Below are positions 47,803 to 58,073 of a stretch of DNA of 64,000 nucleotides, in pieces (the stretch's first letter is position 1; the number at the start of each line of letters is the position of its first letter). The notes under the pieces are model-generated. The model ran no database searches. It had not been told where the DNA came from and saw only the letters and a program-made list of their open reading frames with translations. The position numbers and the translations under genes are program-made. The DNA comes from Leishmania donovani (Eukaryota; Euglenozoa; Kinetoplastea; Trypanosomatida; Trypanosomatidae), in the NCBI RefSeq assembly GCF_000227135.1, contig NC_018263.1, positions 363,601 to 427,600 on the forward strand, read 5' to 3'.

Positions 47803-50800
47803 ATGCGCTCACTGTGCTTTCGCGCTGTCGGCTCTCTCCACCCCTCGCAGCGCGCTGCTTCCCACCATGATACGGCGTCGTCCACTCGCTGCGCGTGGCG
47901 CTGCCTGAGCACGGCAACAGAAAATAGTCAAGAGAATGCGGCGGCAGACTGCACTCCGCCTCCGCTCGAGCAGGCCTTCGCATCACCACTACCGGGCCCG
48001 GTAGCCGCGCACTCGGTTTCGCTTTCCCCGATCGGCTCTGCCATTCTGTGCTCGCACCTCTCGCAGCGGCAGATGCGGCAACGGCAGCGCAGATGGGGTG
48101 CCCTATGGCGATATCGATGGGAGAGTCACTCGCCCCGCGCCATGCCGACCCCGCTATTGGTAACTTCGGCGTTGATCTCCGGCTCGCCGCGCACTTCCAT
48201 ATGCGCGCCGCACGCTGACGTGCCCGAAGACACTGGTGCGAAGACAGCCCCATGTGACGCAGAGAGAGGAAGCCTTGTGAACACGTCTTCTCCCTCGCAC
48301 AGCAGAAGTCTTTCCATGGCATCGGCGGAGTGCGAAGCAAAGGAGGGTACGAGACCACGCGCCCACACAGGCTCCGCCGGTGCCGCCGCTGCCGCCGCTG
48401 CCGATTCTGTTGCCCTCAGTAGCACGCGCAACGCTGCCGCTGGCGCGTCGACCGTAGAGGACCCTCTCCTCTCGTTTCTAGACTCGCACGAGGAGGATGC
48501 GGCGTTGCTGCTCGCGATGTGGACGTCGCTGCATCGCAGCTGCGTTTTTGGCTCAACTCTGTCGGAGTCCTTGGTTCTTCAGGTGCGCTACTTTCTCCAC
48601 TCCCTTCTTCGCCACCGCGCGATAGGGGCGGCCGTAACTTTCTACTACCGGCTCATGGGCATCGGCGTGCAGCTGCGTCAAAGCGACCTCCTCCTGCTGT
48701 TTTCGAGCCTGACTTACGAGAACGCTGCGTCGACGGAAGAGGCCCAGCTGCGCAAGGCGGCAGAGACAGCAGCGATGGAAAGTCACCGAAAGATTTGGGC
48801 TCAACGACGCAGGCAGCTCCGCCTGTCCGCCGCGCGCACTCGCACAGCGGACGCCCCGGGCCAAAGCCAGCGCGAGGGAGGTGGGGAGGGAAGAGACAAG
48901 GTATTGGCAGGTCAGACGGGCGTCCTGAGCGCGGGGGTGAAGAAGACTGGTGCGCCTGCGTTCTGTGAGGAGGGGCCGACGCGTGTGAATGCTACCGCCA
49001 CGGAGAGCGTCCAGGAAACGGCTTCACATACACGCATAGTTAGAGCTACCCACATCGCGGAGGGCGGCAGCGTCGCCGTTTCCTCAGCGCCACGCTGGGC
49101 CCGCGGAGAAGTGGGCGACGAAGTGCGCCCGCCGGGCTCCATCGCACGCCGCACGGCTTTCCACCAGCAGCCGGAGTGGGTCAAGAGGTGGATCCTCTAC
49201 GAAGCCTCGATGGGGACACTGGACGATCTAGACGAAGTGGAGGACGCCAGCCGACCAAGCACACCGTCGACGAGCAGCTCCACGGACGCCTTGCTCAGCA
49301 CCAGCGATGCGCAAGCGGACACCGCGGCGCAGCCGGAGCAGGTGATGCGGGGCATGGAGGTGGCAGCGATTGTGGAGCATCTGCACCTTCTCACTCTCGG
49401 AGCCATGCAGCGAGACCATCTGAGCGCAACCGAAGCAAACATACCGCCGCCGTCGCCGCGGCGACCCCAGCGATGCACCTCGAAGCTGTCACGGTCGTGG
49501 TCGATTGAGCGGGCCTACTGGAAAGAGGCGCTAGATCTGGTTCGAAGCGCCTACTCCGCTGCACCACGGCACAGGGCTCTGAGCGAGTGCGGCGGCACCT
49601 TGTTTCCTAGGGCGGCAGAAGACCTGCTTCTTCCCACCGAGGTCGTTCTCGCTCTGCAGTCAATGCTTCGTGAAGTGCAGAGTTGGGAGGGCACACTTTC
49701 TCTTCTGCGGCTGAGCGTCCCGGAGGCGAAGCGTCGAGATGCGGAGCCGCCCAGAGCGGTTGGTATGTCATCCGACTGCTTCCGGCGCGGGGCGGTCCTT
49801 TTCATGGCTTTGGCCGCCCCTGCGCAGCCATGGAAGACACAGGCGAAGGTTGAAGCATGGATGCATCGCGTAATGCTGCCTCGACTCGCGCGCGACGCGA
49901 GGGCGCAAACGGAAGCTACCTCTACTGCTACTGCCGCAACAGCAGCTCTTCATGCGCTGTGGCTCAGCCACCTCTGCAGCGTAAAGGCGTCACGGCCGGA
50001 CGAGTTTGTTGCACTCGGTGAAGAGGCGGCGGCTTACCTTACTTCTCCCTCCGTGCAACGGGCAATTCACGGCGACCTCACGGTGATGATGGAGGAGATA
50101 TGCGTGAGCACCGAACGAGCCGTTGACGCCCTGCATCAAACGGCGCAGCGGGCCGTACAGCACCGTCGCGCCTCAGAGGTGCTCGCCAAATCCATTCGCA
50201 CCGGTGCCTACAGGGTGGAGAACGGCAAAGGCAAGCACGAACTCGGCAGAGACCCTGAGAACGATCACATGACCGATCCGTTGTCAATGACTTCGGTGGC
50301 CGCGCCGCCAACTGTCATGGATGGAATGAGGTGCTCCCTCTTGAGTGATTATGCCACGAAGTCACCGTTGTCTCCGTCGGCGTTGCTGTCAAGCGACTCG
50401 GTGGACGCGTTTGCCCTGTGCTGCGCAGCCGTCAAGGAGACGGTCTGGCTGCGGTTCACGACGGCGGCCTCGACAAGCCCTGCTGCTGTGGCGGTCGAGG
50501 TGCTGCAGTTTTTGGAGCAGAATGTGCACGGTCCTTCAGGACTCCTCAACGTGTTCCAGCTGCTGTACGGCTCATCTGCCTCGCGGATGGCGCGCAACGG
50601 AAAAGGGTCGACACTAACGCCGACGGAAAACACACCAGCGGCACCGGAGTGTGCGTACGTGTCGTGCGTTCTGGCGATTACTCTCTTGCAACTCGTGCAG
50701 CTTCTATGCTCACCACCGGGCCAGCAGCAGCGCCGCTACGGCTGCCACATGTGGAGCGGCGCCGAGCTGGTTCTTCTCGCCGAACACGCGGCGAAGGTGC

Positions 50801-52830
50801 TGGAGAGGATTGCCGCGGCGCAAGTGCAGCAGGCGCCATGGCGGTGGGCAGTCGAGGAGCGTCTGAAGGAGCTCGCCACTGTGACGGCGAGAACGGTGCG
50901 CCTTGTCGTGCGCCAGCTTGACATTCATCACATGAATGAGAAGGTCATGTTTGGTGCCGTGGCTGACCAGGATGTGGAACTCTTCGCCCTTCTTGCCCGG
51001 GTGCTCAACACGTCATCAGAGTTGATGGTGGCGTCGTGCGCTAGTGATGCTTCGCGGGTCTCGTCATATTCGCCGGTGTGGCGGATTTTGACGTCCACGT
51101 GCTCTCCCCGGATCCTGCAAGGGGTACATCTGTGCTTCCGCAGCTCTAGCGCGCTGGGAAAGCGAGTGCGATATCGACTTTGCCGCCGTGATGCCGACAA
51201 CCTGGAGCACTGGATTCAGCCGCCGCGATCGCGTCAGCGCACCTCCGCCTGCCTGCGTGGTGCTGGCGGTGCGGCGCTATTGTCGTCGAAGCGGTCGGTG
51301 AAGGCGATAGACGCGGGCGGTGCTGCCGCGGTGGGGCGCTACACAGGCAGGGACTTCCCTCTCATGCTCAGTCTCCGCGACTCGGTCTACAAGATCATGA
51401 GCCGTGAGCGCACGAGCGCCGGTGTCGGGCGAGCGCTGCAGCGGCTGGCAGCTGCGACGGCGAACTGGAAAGCGAGCTTGCTTCTGTGCGAACTCGTTAC
51501 AAAGGATGTCTCTCTCGCCCGTGGCACGTGTACTGTGGACTTCTTTGCCACAGCTCTGGATCGCATGGCGCAGGATGTGGCGAGGTCGAGCGCCGCCGCA
51601 CAAGCAGAGGCGAGAACGCCGCGATCGCAGGGAAATGATGTTGTGCCGTCTCGCAAGAGGTGCGGTACGCTGGCCGCCCCACGGGCGTCGGGGCCACCCA
51701 ACTTGTGGCTGAGTGCGATCGATGTGTTCTGGAGCGCCGTCGATCACGTTGGCCAGGCCGAAGCCGCTGCGGCGCAGGACTCTGACTCCTCAGCTCTCGC
51801 AAACTCCGCCAGAACGCCGGCGTCGAACCCGGTGAGCGTGGACGCGCAGGAGCGTGCTGTACTGGCGCGGCTTCTGCTTCCGCTTCTCCGCTTTAGCCGC
51901 GCCGTGAATCAGAGGGAGGTTGGCCGACAGTGGCGTCGCACATGGGCCGCCATGTACGCCACGCAGGAGAAGAAGAACCCGCAGTGGCGCCAGCAGAACA
52001 TCGAAGCACTATCCGTGCTAGGTGACGCAGCGGCGCTGACCCACTGCGTTGCGGACTACCACATCTGTGGCAGCGAGGCGTTGCTGTGCTCGGTGGCCGT
52101 TCGGCACGGTGACTGGCACGCCGCGCTGGTGACTGTCTTCCAGACATACGGCGCTGTCGAGGAGCGTCACGCGACGGGGACGCCGTACTCACTCGTCGTA
52201 GCCCGCACTATTCTGACGCTCCTGGCGAAGTCACCGATGAATCTCAGCAACACGGCTATGCGATTGCGAACTGTTCAGCGCGAGACCTGGGACGAGGAAT
52301 GCAGTCTCGCGGTGGTCCGGCTACTATTACGTGGTCGCCGATGGCGCCTGGCGATAGCCCACGTTGACGAGGCGCTGGGGCTTCCAGACATGCAGCGGGT
52401 CAGAGCGCTGGTGCTTGTGGACCCTGCCGGTTGTTTGCGGCAGGGGGCATCCCCTTCCGCGCCCACCGCGGCAACGCTGGTGCGGTATGCCCAGCTACTT
52501 ACGGCAGTGTTGCGGGCGACGGCGATCGGCGGCGATAGTGAGCGCGCGCCAGCGTACTACGACGCGTTCAAGGCGCTGGTGCGTTACGTCTTTGGTGAGG
52601 TGGTGGACATAGACACTCTTCATACGGCGGAGGACACCTGGCAGAGGGGCGACGATGCGCTGGACGCCGCGCTGGACATGACTCATTTCACGGAAAGGGA
52701 AGAAAAGCACGCGTCGGGTTCGGAGGACCAAGTGCACGAGGCAGTGCGAGAGCTGGCCCCACGCGCGCGCATCCTGTTCTTCCGCGCTATGACAAAGAAG
52801 ATGCTTGCTTCTCATGCGGGCAAGGGGTGA
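47803..52830 (+). CDS. Large probable mitochondrial protein, PPR-like in places, 1675 residues
   Basis: I cannot assign a family firmly. The N-terminus MRSLCFRAVGSLHPSQRAAS is rich in Arg and Ser and lacks acidic residues, which fits a mitochondrial targeting peptide. Long low-complexity Ala/Ser/Gly linkers (about 60-220 and 330-460) separate helical blocks. Several blocks look like the degenerate helical repeats of trypanosomatid PPR-type proteins, for example LLRHRAIGAAVTFYYRLMGI near 270 and HGDWHAALVTVFQTYGAVEE near 1430. Proteins of this kind usually act in mitochondrial RNA processing, stability or the ribosome, but this is inference. GC3 bias and a clean 5-kb frame make it a real gene. 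The stop is TGA at 52828. A SIDER-like repeat lies about 385 bases downstream, probably in its 3' UTR. Confidence 0.8.
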   Translation: MRSLCFRAVGSLHPSQRAASHHDTASSTRCAWRCLSTATENSQENAAADCTPPPLEQAFASPLPGPVAAHSVSLSPIGSAILCSHLSQRQMRQRQRRWGALWRYRWESHSPRAMPTPLLVTSALISGSPRTSICAPHADVPEDTGAKTAPCDAERGSLVNTSSPSHSRSLSMASAECEAKEGTRPRAHTGSAGAAAAAAADSVALSSTRNAAAGASTVEDPLLSFLDSHEEDAALLLAMWTSLHRSCVFGSTLSESLVLQVRYFLHSLLRHRAIGAAVTFYYRLMGIGVQLRQSDLLLLFSSLTYENAASTEEAQLRKAAETAAMESHRKIWAQRRRQLRLSAARTRTADAPGQSQREGGGEGRDKVLAGQTGVLSAGVKKTGAPAFCEEGPTRVNATATESVQETASHTRIVRATHIAEGGSVAVSSAPRWARGEVGDEVRPPGSIARRTAFHQQPEWVKRWILYEASMGTLDDLDEVEDASRPSTPSTSSSTDALLSTSDAQADTAAQPEQVMRGMEVAAIVEHLHLLTLGAMQRDHLSATEANIPPPSPRRPQRCTSKLSRSWSIERAYWKEALDLVRSAYSAAPRHRALSECGGTLFPRAAEDLLLPTEVVLALQSMLREVQSWEGTLSLLRLSVPEAKRRDAEPPRAVGMSSDCFRRGAVLFMALAAPAQPWKTQAKVEAWMHRVMLPRLARDARAQTEATSTATAATAALHALWLSHLCSVKASRPDEFVALGEEAAAYLTSPSVQRAIHGDLTVMMEEICVSTERAVDALHQTAQRAVQHRRASEVLAKSIRTGAYRVENGKGKHELGRDPENDHMTDPLSMTSVAAPPTVMDGMRCSLLSDYATKSPLSPSALLSSDSVDAFALCCAAVKETVWLRFTTAASTSPAAVAVEVLQFLEQNVHGPSGLLNVFQLLYGSSASRMARNGKGSTLTPTENTPAAPECAYVSCVLAITLLQLVQLLCSPPGQQQRRYGCHMWSGAELVLLAEHAAKVLERIAAAQVQQAPWRWAVEERLKELATVTARTVRLVVRQLDIHHMNEKVMFGAVADQDVELFALLARVLNTSSELMVASCASDASRVSSYSPVWRILTSTCSPRILQGVHLCFRSSSALGKRVRYRLCRRDADNLEHWIQPPRSRQRTSACLRGAGGAALLSSKRSVKAIDAGGAAAVGRYTGRDFPLMLSLRDSVYKIMSRERTSAGVGRALQRLAAATANWKASLLLCELVTKDVSLARGTCTVDFFATALDRMAQDVARSSAAAQAEARTPRSQGNDVVPSRKRCGTLAAPRASGPPNLWLSAIDVFWSAVDHVGQAEAAAAQDSDSSALANSARTPASNPVSVDAQERAVLARLLLPLLRFSRAVNQREVGRQWRRTWAAMYATQEKKNPQWRQQNIEALSVLGDAAALTHCVADYHICGSEALLCSVAVRHGDWHAALVTVFQTYGAVEERHATGTPYSLVVARTILTLLAKSPMNLSNTAMRLRTVQRETWDEECSLAVVRLLLRGRRWRLAIAHVDEALGLPDMQRVRALVLVDPAGCLRQGASPSAPTAATLVRYAQLLTAVLRATAIGGDSERAPAYYDAFKALVRYVFGEVVDIDTLHTAEDTWQRGDDALDAALDMTHFTEREEKHASGSEDQVHEAVRELAPRARILFFRAMTKKMLASHAGKG

Positions 52831-54239
52831 CAAGAGGCACCGCCCTTAGTGCTGGAGAGGGAGGAGGACATCGACCCGACCGGCGTCGGCAACGTGCACC
52901 CTGCGAAACCTGCGCGTATGGATTGTTCGACTCAGGCCTCTTACATGGTGCCCTTCATGTTGACGCACCATCCGCGATGGACCTTGATAACGAGGAGAAA
53001 AGGGGGACACCTCAGCTTGCGTGGCATGTCAGGGCCCAGTAGCCCTACACTCTGTGAGGGGAAGCCAGGCAGAGCCTCTCTCCCCCTCCTCCCTTATCCC
53101 CTGCCAAATGCCGAGCCACCTATGGTGGTGACGGGGTCAAACAACCTACGACATAGAGGACCTCAGAGCAATGTGTTACTGCGCATGCCGGCATTCACAT
53201 CCTGGTCGTCGTTTCGTCGGAGCGACCCGCGGCCGTGATCATGTCTGTGCCGTCCATTGGATTCGGCGAAGGTTTAAGGCGACTTGGACGTTCCTTGCCC
53301 CCCGGCCCTCAGGGCCTACTGGTGTGGCCCCGGAGCCCCTCCGGGGAGTCGCGGGATGCACCACGTGGCGACCGACATGATGTGAGAGTGGCTGTGAGGG
53401 TGGGCGGGGGGGGAGGGCGACCTGCGGCGAGCGGATGTGGTGGGTAGACCGCGTGGCAGAGGCCGTTCTGAGACGACCTTGTCGGCCGTATGGCTGCAAC
53501 GCGGGTCGAGGGCCGCTTTTTGCGTCACGCGGTGTATGTGGGTGTGTGGGGAGGGGGGGGGGCGATGCTGCAGGGAGGGGTACAGCGGAGCTGGACTCGC
53601 GCTCTACGGCAGAGAAGGGGTATACAGAAGGGAAATGAGAAAGCTTCCTGGGTGGGTGAGTACGGTAGGTGAGCCCACGAAGCGCGTACGTGATACCTTG
53701 CGTGTGTGTTTGTCGTGTACGTGCGTGGGCGTAAACGTGTATAATGGTGCCCATCACAAAACCGACGGCTAAGAGAAAAGAGAGAAGGCGGCAAACAAGC
53801 AAACTTACACAGCCTCAAGTGCGCTCGGCTGGCATGGCAAGCGTCATCAGAAAATAGACACGGCATCCTTGTGCGCGTGGCACCGCCGTTCCAGAGGAGG
53901 GAAAACAGTCGCCGCGACGACACACACACACACACACACCTCCCACACCCACACAGAAAAGCGCATGGGAAAGCACTTGCACACCCAGGCACCCGCCACT
54001 TCTCTTGGACGGGAGGCCTTGCCCTCCAGGACTTTCCGCGTACGCGGACGGGAAAAGGGAGGCATGCGGTGTTGCGCGTTGGCCTGCTGCATCTTCCTCT
54101 GTGAGATGAGGTGCATGTGGCGAAGAAGAGTATCAGCTTTGTTGGTGTAATGGCGCTCTCCTCTTCTCCTGCTTTTTCATGTTGTGCTTGACGGCAACGT
54201 TAGAAACTTACGCTGCGTCTGTCTCGCTTTTATCCTCCG
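52831..54239. other. Probable 3' UTR with SIDER-like repeat
   Basis: 1.4 kb with no supported gene. It contains the GC-rich repeat at 53215-53400, G-rich runs near 53405-53420 and 53548-53562, and an (AC)n run near 53921-53939. A CT tract near 54155-54183 and AG at 54202-54203 lie before the next gene. Confidence 0.6.
53215..53400 (+). mobile_element. Degenerate SIDER-like retroposon remnant (copy B)
   Basis: This matches copy A at 65-241 in the same order and orientation: cgtcggagcg at the start, a gacttggacgttcc-type block, a CTGGTGT block, acgtggcgaccg at 53363-53374, and gagagtggctgtgag at the end. It sits 0.4 kb after the stop of the 1675-residue gene, the usual position for SIDER elements, which can lower mRNA stability in Leishmania. 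Naming the family is inference. The similarity between the two copies is directly visible. Confidence 0.6.
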
Positions 54240-55100
54240 ATGGCGCAGTGTCTCACGTGGCAGGTTCTCGATCAGCGGCAGACCGGCGAGTGTCTCGACG
54301 CCGTGGACCTTGAGGCGCTGCGAGCTGTCATCAAGCGCATCGACGACGATCACGGTGGGGCGCTGCTACACTCGAGTGAGCGAACTGCGACGCAGGTGAA
54401 TGTGCTGCTCGACCTCTACGGCCACCTCGTCTTGTTTGCCAAGGCGTCGCAGTTTTCCCCGTTCAAGACAAGCACGCTCTTTGGCATCGTGCATCGTGTG
54501 CACGAGGCGAGCATCGCAGATCGCCTTTCCCGCTTTCACTCGTACGACCTCCTCCGCGAGCTCGTGGTGCGGCACAGCGTGCACCGCCCGCCATACTCGA
54601 CGATGGTGTTTAACGTGCGAGAAGTGCAGGATATCGACACGTACATGATGAGTACCTACTACCGCCACTACAAAATGTACGTGTACTGCTTTGTGCCACG
54701 CGAAGTGGCCAGCCTTCGGACAGTCATGCTCAACGACACCGCCGAGGCACCGCCAGTCCAACTCCCGCCTCTGTCCGCTGCCATCAGAGAGGATGCATGG
54801 AAGGAAAAGATGCAGGAGAAGGTGCGCACGCTCGAGGAGGCAGAGATGGAGGAGCAGGTGATCGTCTCAGATGCGGTGTCGGAGGCGCAGAGGAACGCGG
54901 CCACGCTTGACAATTCCAGATTTATGGCCGGCGTTCGCGCGCAGCTCGAGGCGATTCGCGACGCCGTGTCGACAAAGTCCAGCGAACGACTAGACCTCAT
55001 CGAGGAGAAACTCACGGCAATTGAGGCGAAGGTGAATGAGGCGCAAAGTAGCGGCAGTCGTAGTCGTCAGGGCTCCAGAGGGTCGTCGAAGAGGAAGTGA
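54240..55100 (+). CDS. CFAP119: CFAP119/CCDC189-like flagellar protein
   Basis: A 286-residue protein whose centre matches the CFAP119 (CCDC189, FAP119) family. It has a run LVVRHSVHRPPYS (HSVHRPP at about 112) followed by a TYYRHYKMYVYCFVP segment at about 138-152, both hallmarks of that family. The family is conserved in motile cilia and has been placed at the axoneme, probably with radial-spoke or inner-arm structures. The second half is charged coiled coil (about 190-265) with a basic Ser/Arg/Gly-rich end (SSGSRSRQGSRGSSKRK). The ATG at 54240 lies 37 bases after a tract-plus-AG acceptor. The protein is complete and no membrane span is seen. With inner-arm dynein and IFT122 it is one of three flagellar genes in this window. 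Confidence 0.8.
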   Translation: MAQCLTWQVLDQRQTGECLDAVDLEALRAVIKRIDDDHGGALLHSSERTATQVNVLLDLYGHLVLFAKASQFSPFKTSTLFGIVHRVHEASIADRLSRFHSYDLLRELVVRHSVHRPPYSTMVFNVREVQDIDTYMMSTYYRHYKMYVYCFVPREVASLRTVMLNDTAEAPPVQLPPLSAAIREDAWKEKMQEKVRTLEEAEMEEQVIVSDAVSEAQRNAATLDNSRFMAGVRAQLEAIRDAVSTKSSERLDLIEEKLTAIEAKVNEAQSSGSRSRQGSRGSSKRK

Positions 55101-56309
55101 CCGCAAATGGGCACATGCGGCAGCGGACCCAGCCAAGAGGAGTGGTGGGCTGCAGGGAAGAGAGCGTCTCTGCTTCTCTGTCGCTCCCCCGCCGCTCTCT
55201 TTCTGTAGCCTTCTCTCTCTTTGCTATGTGCTCCCTTCACGCTTCGCGCCGTGCCACCTCCCCCGTCTTCTCCCTTACCCTCTGCGTCATGGCGACACTG
55301 CGCAGTTGACACCGCTGCTGCCGGGTTGGTGTCCGCTGTTGTGCGTGCAGGAGTGCCGTTCCACGTTGGGCCAGTCGTTGGCTGCTATGTAAACTAGCAG
55401 ATTGCCTTGCTTTCCTAGGCTCTTGCGCTTGTCAGAGTATCTGGGCGTGAGTGCGTGTGTGCCGGTGTGGGTGTGGGTGGGTGTGCTTGTCTGCGTCCTT
55501 GTGCGTTTGTTCGTGGATTGAGGATGGACGTTTCTTGTGTTACGATAGTTTGATGAAGGACAAGCCAGTAAGCGCGCCACGTGGGGTGAGAAGAGGTGCT
55601 GGATTGCCTCCTCTGCTCACAGGCTGCCGGCGGAGCATTACTGCAGGGGTCTCTGCTCTATGGCGGTGGCCGCACGCCCATGAAAGTGAGCAGCTGCGCA
55701 TCTCCATCCCCTCCATGCCGCTGTGTGTATGTGTGTGGATGAGGGAAGGGTCACGGTGCGTTTTGATGCCGTTCAGTGCCGCACTGCTTCTGTTTGGCTC
55801 CTCTGTCACCGTTTTCCGTTTTGTCATGTCGCCTCACCACATTCTGCACTCGCATGTCTCTCTCTCGCATTCCCTCTCTGCGTCCGTGATGGACTGCACA
55901 CCGTATGAGAACGCGGGAGTCTTGCGCGACACGGCGAGAGAGTCGGAGAAGGGGTCTCGGCACTTGTGTGGCCTGTGCCGTCTCCTTGTGTTGAACTACC
56001 GTGGCTTTGTCTTTCCCGCGTCTCTGCCGGTTGCGTGGCGGACTGCGCGTTTTGCCTGACCGCCTAGAGCCTGCATTGGCACGCACACGTCTCGTCGGTA
56101 GAACCACGACCCTTCCGGCCGCCCTTCCGCGCACAGGGCTTAATGGCTCGCCATTACTTCCAGGCGTTATTTGTTCTGCGAGGAAAGACCGCCGCTGCAC
56201 TGGCACATCGGCGCGTGCCGCAGTTGTCGTCGGCTTCACATCTTCCTCGTCTCTACATCGCTTTATCAGTGACGCGCTTGACGGAGCACCTTGGGCTTGT
56301 CGGTGCAGC
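55101..56309. other. Intergenic region before the RNase III gene
   Basis: No supported gene. It contains GT-rich runs (55440-55500, 55715-55735) and CT tracts (55855-55890, 56226-56262). The downstream frame is open back to 56001 but only through a GTG, without an ATG. AGs at about 56267 and 56308 are possible splice sites just upstream of ATG 56310. Confidence 0.6.
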
Positions 56310-58073
56310 ATGAACCGCTGTAGTGTAAAGAGGCGCCTTTCGCTGCGGCTGCCAGTGGTGCCGACTGCAGGCCTCCTGCGGCGAGCACCACGAGCAGCAG
56401 GCACGCGCAGCGGCAGCGGTGCACTTTGTGTCGCTGCTGCGCCCATCGGCAGTAGCACCAGCCTCGTTAGCTCCTCTGGCCGGAAGGCTCCCGTGTACTA
56501 CAACTTTGCCACGCCGGTGAGTGTGCTCCGTGATGCGGCGGGTGGTGAAAGTGTGTCTCACCGACGCCAACGCCGCGAGGCGCCGGCTCGAGAGGGAAGG
56601 CTGCTACTTGTGGCGCCGCGCACGCCGAATCCGAACGACCCGCTTCAGCGACTGAACATTTTTCGACGCGAGTTTTCCGATTTCAGCAGCGCCGCAAAGC
56701 TCAATCAGAATATCATGGTGAGCGTCGACACGAGCACGCGCCGCTTCCTCGAAATGTTCTGTGACTTTGATGCCAAACGCTGCAAGCTGTGCAATGAGAC
56801 GTTCTTGCAGTGGCACATCCACGCCAACGGCATTCCGCACGTGGGGCGAGAAGGGATGCTGCTGGAGCTTGTTCGCCCGTATTGTGGAACTCCGGATGAA
56901 CTAATAGACATGTGGTGGCAGCGGCTGAACTCGTGCGCTGCGTTTCACCGGATTCCCGCCCTGAGTCACGACAACCCACACGAGCGCAAGCGGCGTCTGC
57001 TATATCTGCTGAAGGTGCTGAAAGACCGCGGCATCCTTGTAGAGACGTTCAACGTGAGTGACAACCAGTCCACCAACTCAGCGCGCTCGTGGGAGTTTGA
57101 GAGGCTCGAGTTCGTGGGCGACAATGTGGTCAAGTACGTGCTGAACAGCATTATTTCCTGTGCATTTCCACCTCACGAGGGCGGCACAAAAGGAAAGATG
57201 ACGTGCTTTCAGTTCGTGATGGACGGCAACGATGGCTTGGCACGCGGCTACGACCACCTCGACCTCCAGCAGCTCGCCTCCAGCCCTAGGGTAGTCAGCA
57301 AATTCAAGAGTGACATTGTCGAGACCCTGTTCGCGGAGCTGCAGATGTACCTGTGGAGCACGCAGCACGATGTCGGCACCTGTCCTCTTGTGTTTCCATT
57401 TACGAAAGATATTTACACCCTGCGGGCGCTGGTGCAGCATGCGCTGTACGAGCTAGCTATTGAACTCTTTCTCTACCACATTCGCCACATTAACGGCATG
57501 CTACAACGCGTGATGCGAGAGAATCACCTGCAGTTCGTAAAAGCAGATTCCACGCTGAAGCCAAGGGCGGGCGCAAGGGCCGGGAGTTTGGGCGTGAGCA
57601 CGCGCCGTGGTGACTGGAGCGATGACGACGATGACTACGACTGCCCGCAAAGCTACGGTGCGCCGGCGGTGCCCGCCCCCACGGCGGCCCTCATGAAGGT
57701 GCGCTGCGAGCGCACCCACCTGAAGGGCACCGGTGCGGCGCTGTTCTTTGCCTCGACAAACTACGATAGCTTCAAGCACGTGGTACCGATCGGTGGCCTT
57801 TTGCCGCGGCCATTTGCGCGGGAGGATTTGTCAGTGATCCCAAACTACATGCCGCACCTCCGGCGCGATGGCGCGATGACGCTGAGGATGAGGAGGGCCG
57901 GGAATGCCGGCTGGTCGACCCTGCACGGCACAGCAGCAGCTCTCGCCACGAGGGAAGGCGTTGCCGGCGGTCTCGCCCTAAGTGCCGGCATCACACCTCG
58001 TGTGGGCAGCGAGCCAGTACGCTTGTCCGTTCCGCGTCTCAAGGACGAGGAGCTCATTCCAGAGCTGATCTAA
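56310..58073 (+). CDS. RNA-editing RNase III endonuclease (KREN/KREPB type), mitochondrial
   Basis: This 587-residue protein starts MNRCSVKRRLSLRLPVVPTA, a basic, hydroxylated mitochondrial presequence. A U1-like C2H2 zinc finger (C158, C161, then H169/H171 and H177) precedes an RNase III domain with the signature ERLEFVGDNVVKY at 264-276. The acidic metal-binding residues all appear present: E267, D271, D335 and E338 (in SDIVETLF). This finger-plus-RNase III order is typical of kinetoplastid editosome proteins. Intact acidic residues argue for a catalytic KREN1-3 type endonuclease rather than the degenerate partners. Such enzymes cut mitochondrial pre-mRNA at guide-RNA-directed sites. Size suggests KREN2 or KREN3, but I cannot separate them. 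An acidic insert (SDDDDDYDC) lies near 440. No clear double-stranded-RNA-binding domain is seen. Confidence 0.85.
   Translation: MNRCSVKRRLSLRLPVVPTAGLLRRAPRAAGTRSGSGALCVAAAPIGSSTSLVSSSGRKAPVYYNFATPVSVLRDAAGGESVSHRRQRREAPAREGRLLLVAPRTPNPNDPLQRLNIFRREFSDFSSAAKLNQNIMVSVDTSTRRFLEMFCDFDAKRCKLCNETFLQWHIHANGIPHVGREGMLLELVRPYCGTPDELIDMWWQRLNSCAAFHRIPALSHDNPHERKRRLLYLLKVLKDRGILVETFNVSDNQSTNSARSWEFERLEFVGDNVVKYVLNSIISCAFPPHEGGTKGKMTCFQFVMDGNDGLARGYDHLDLQQLASSPRVVSKFKSDIVETLFAELQMYLWSTQHDVGTCPLVFPFTKDIYTLRALVQHALYELAIELFLYHIRHINGMLQRVMRENHLQFVKADSTLKPRAGARAGSLGVSTRRGDWSDDDDDYDCPQSYGAPAVPAPTAALMKVRCERTHLKGTGAALFFASTNYDSFKHVVPIGGLLPRPFAREDLSVIPNYMPHLRRDGAMTLRMRRAGNAGWSTLHGTAAALATREGVAGGLALSAGITPRVGSEPVRLSVPRLKDEELIPELI

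Noticed and set aside
56001..56309. Upstream extension of the RNase III protein
   Set aside because: The frame is open but contains no ATG before 56310. The protein from 56310 starts with a good mitochondrial presequence, and the upstream part contains probable splice signals.
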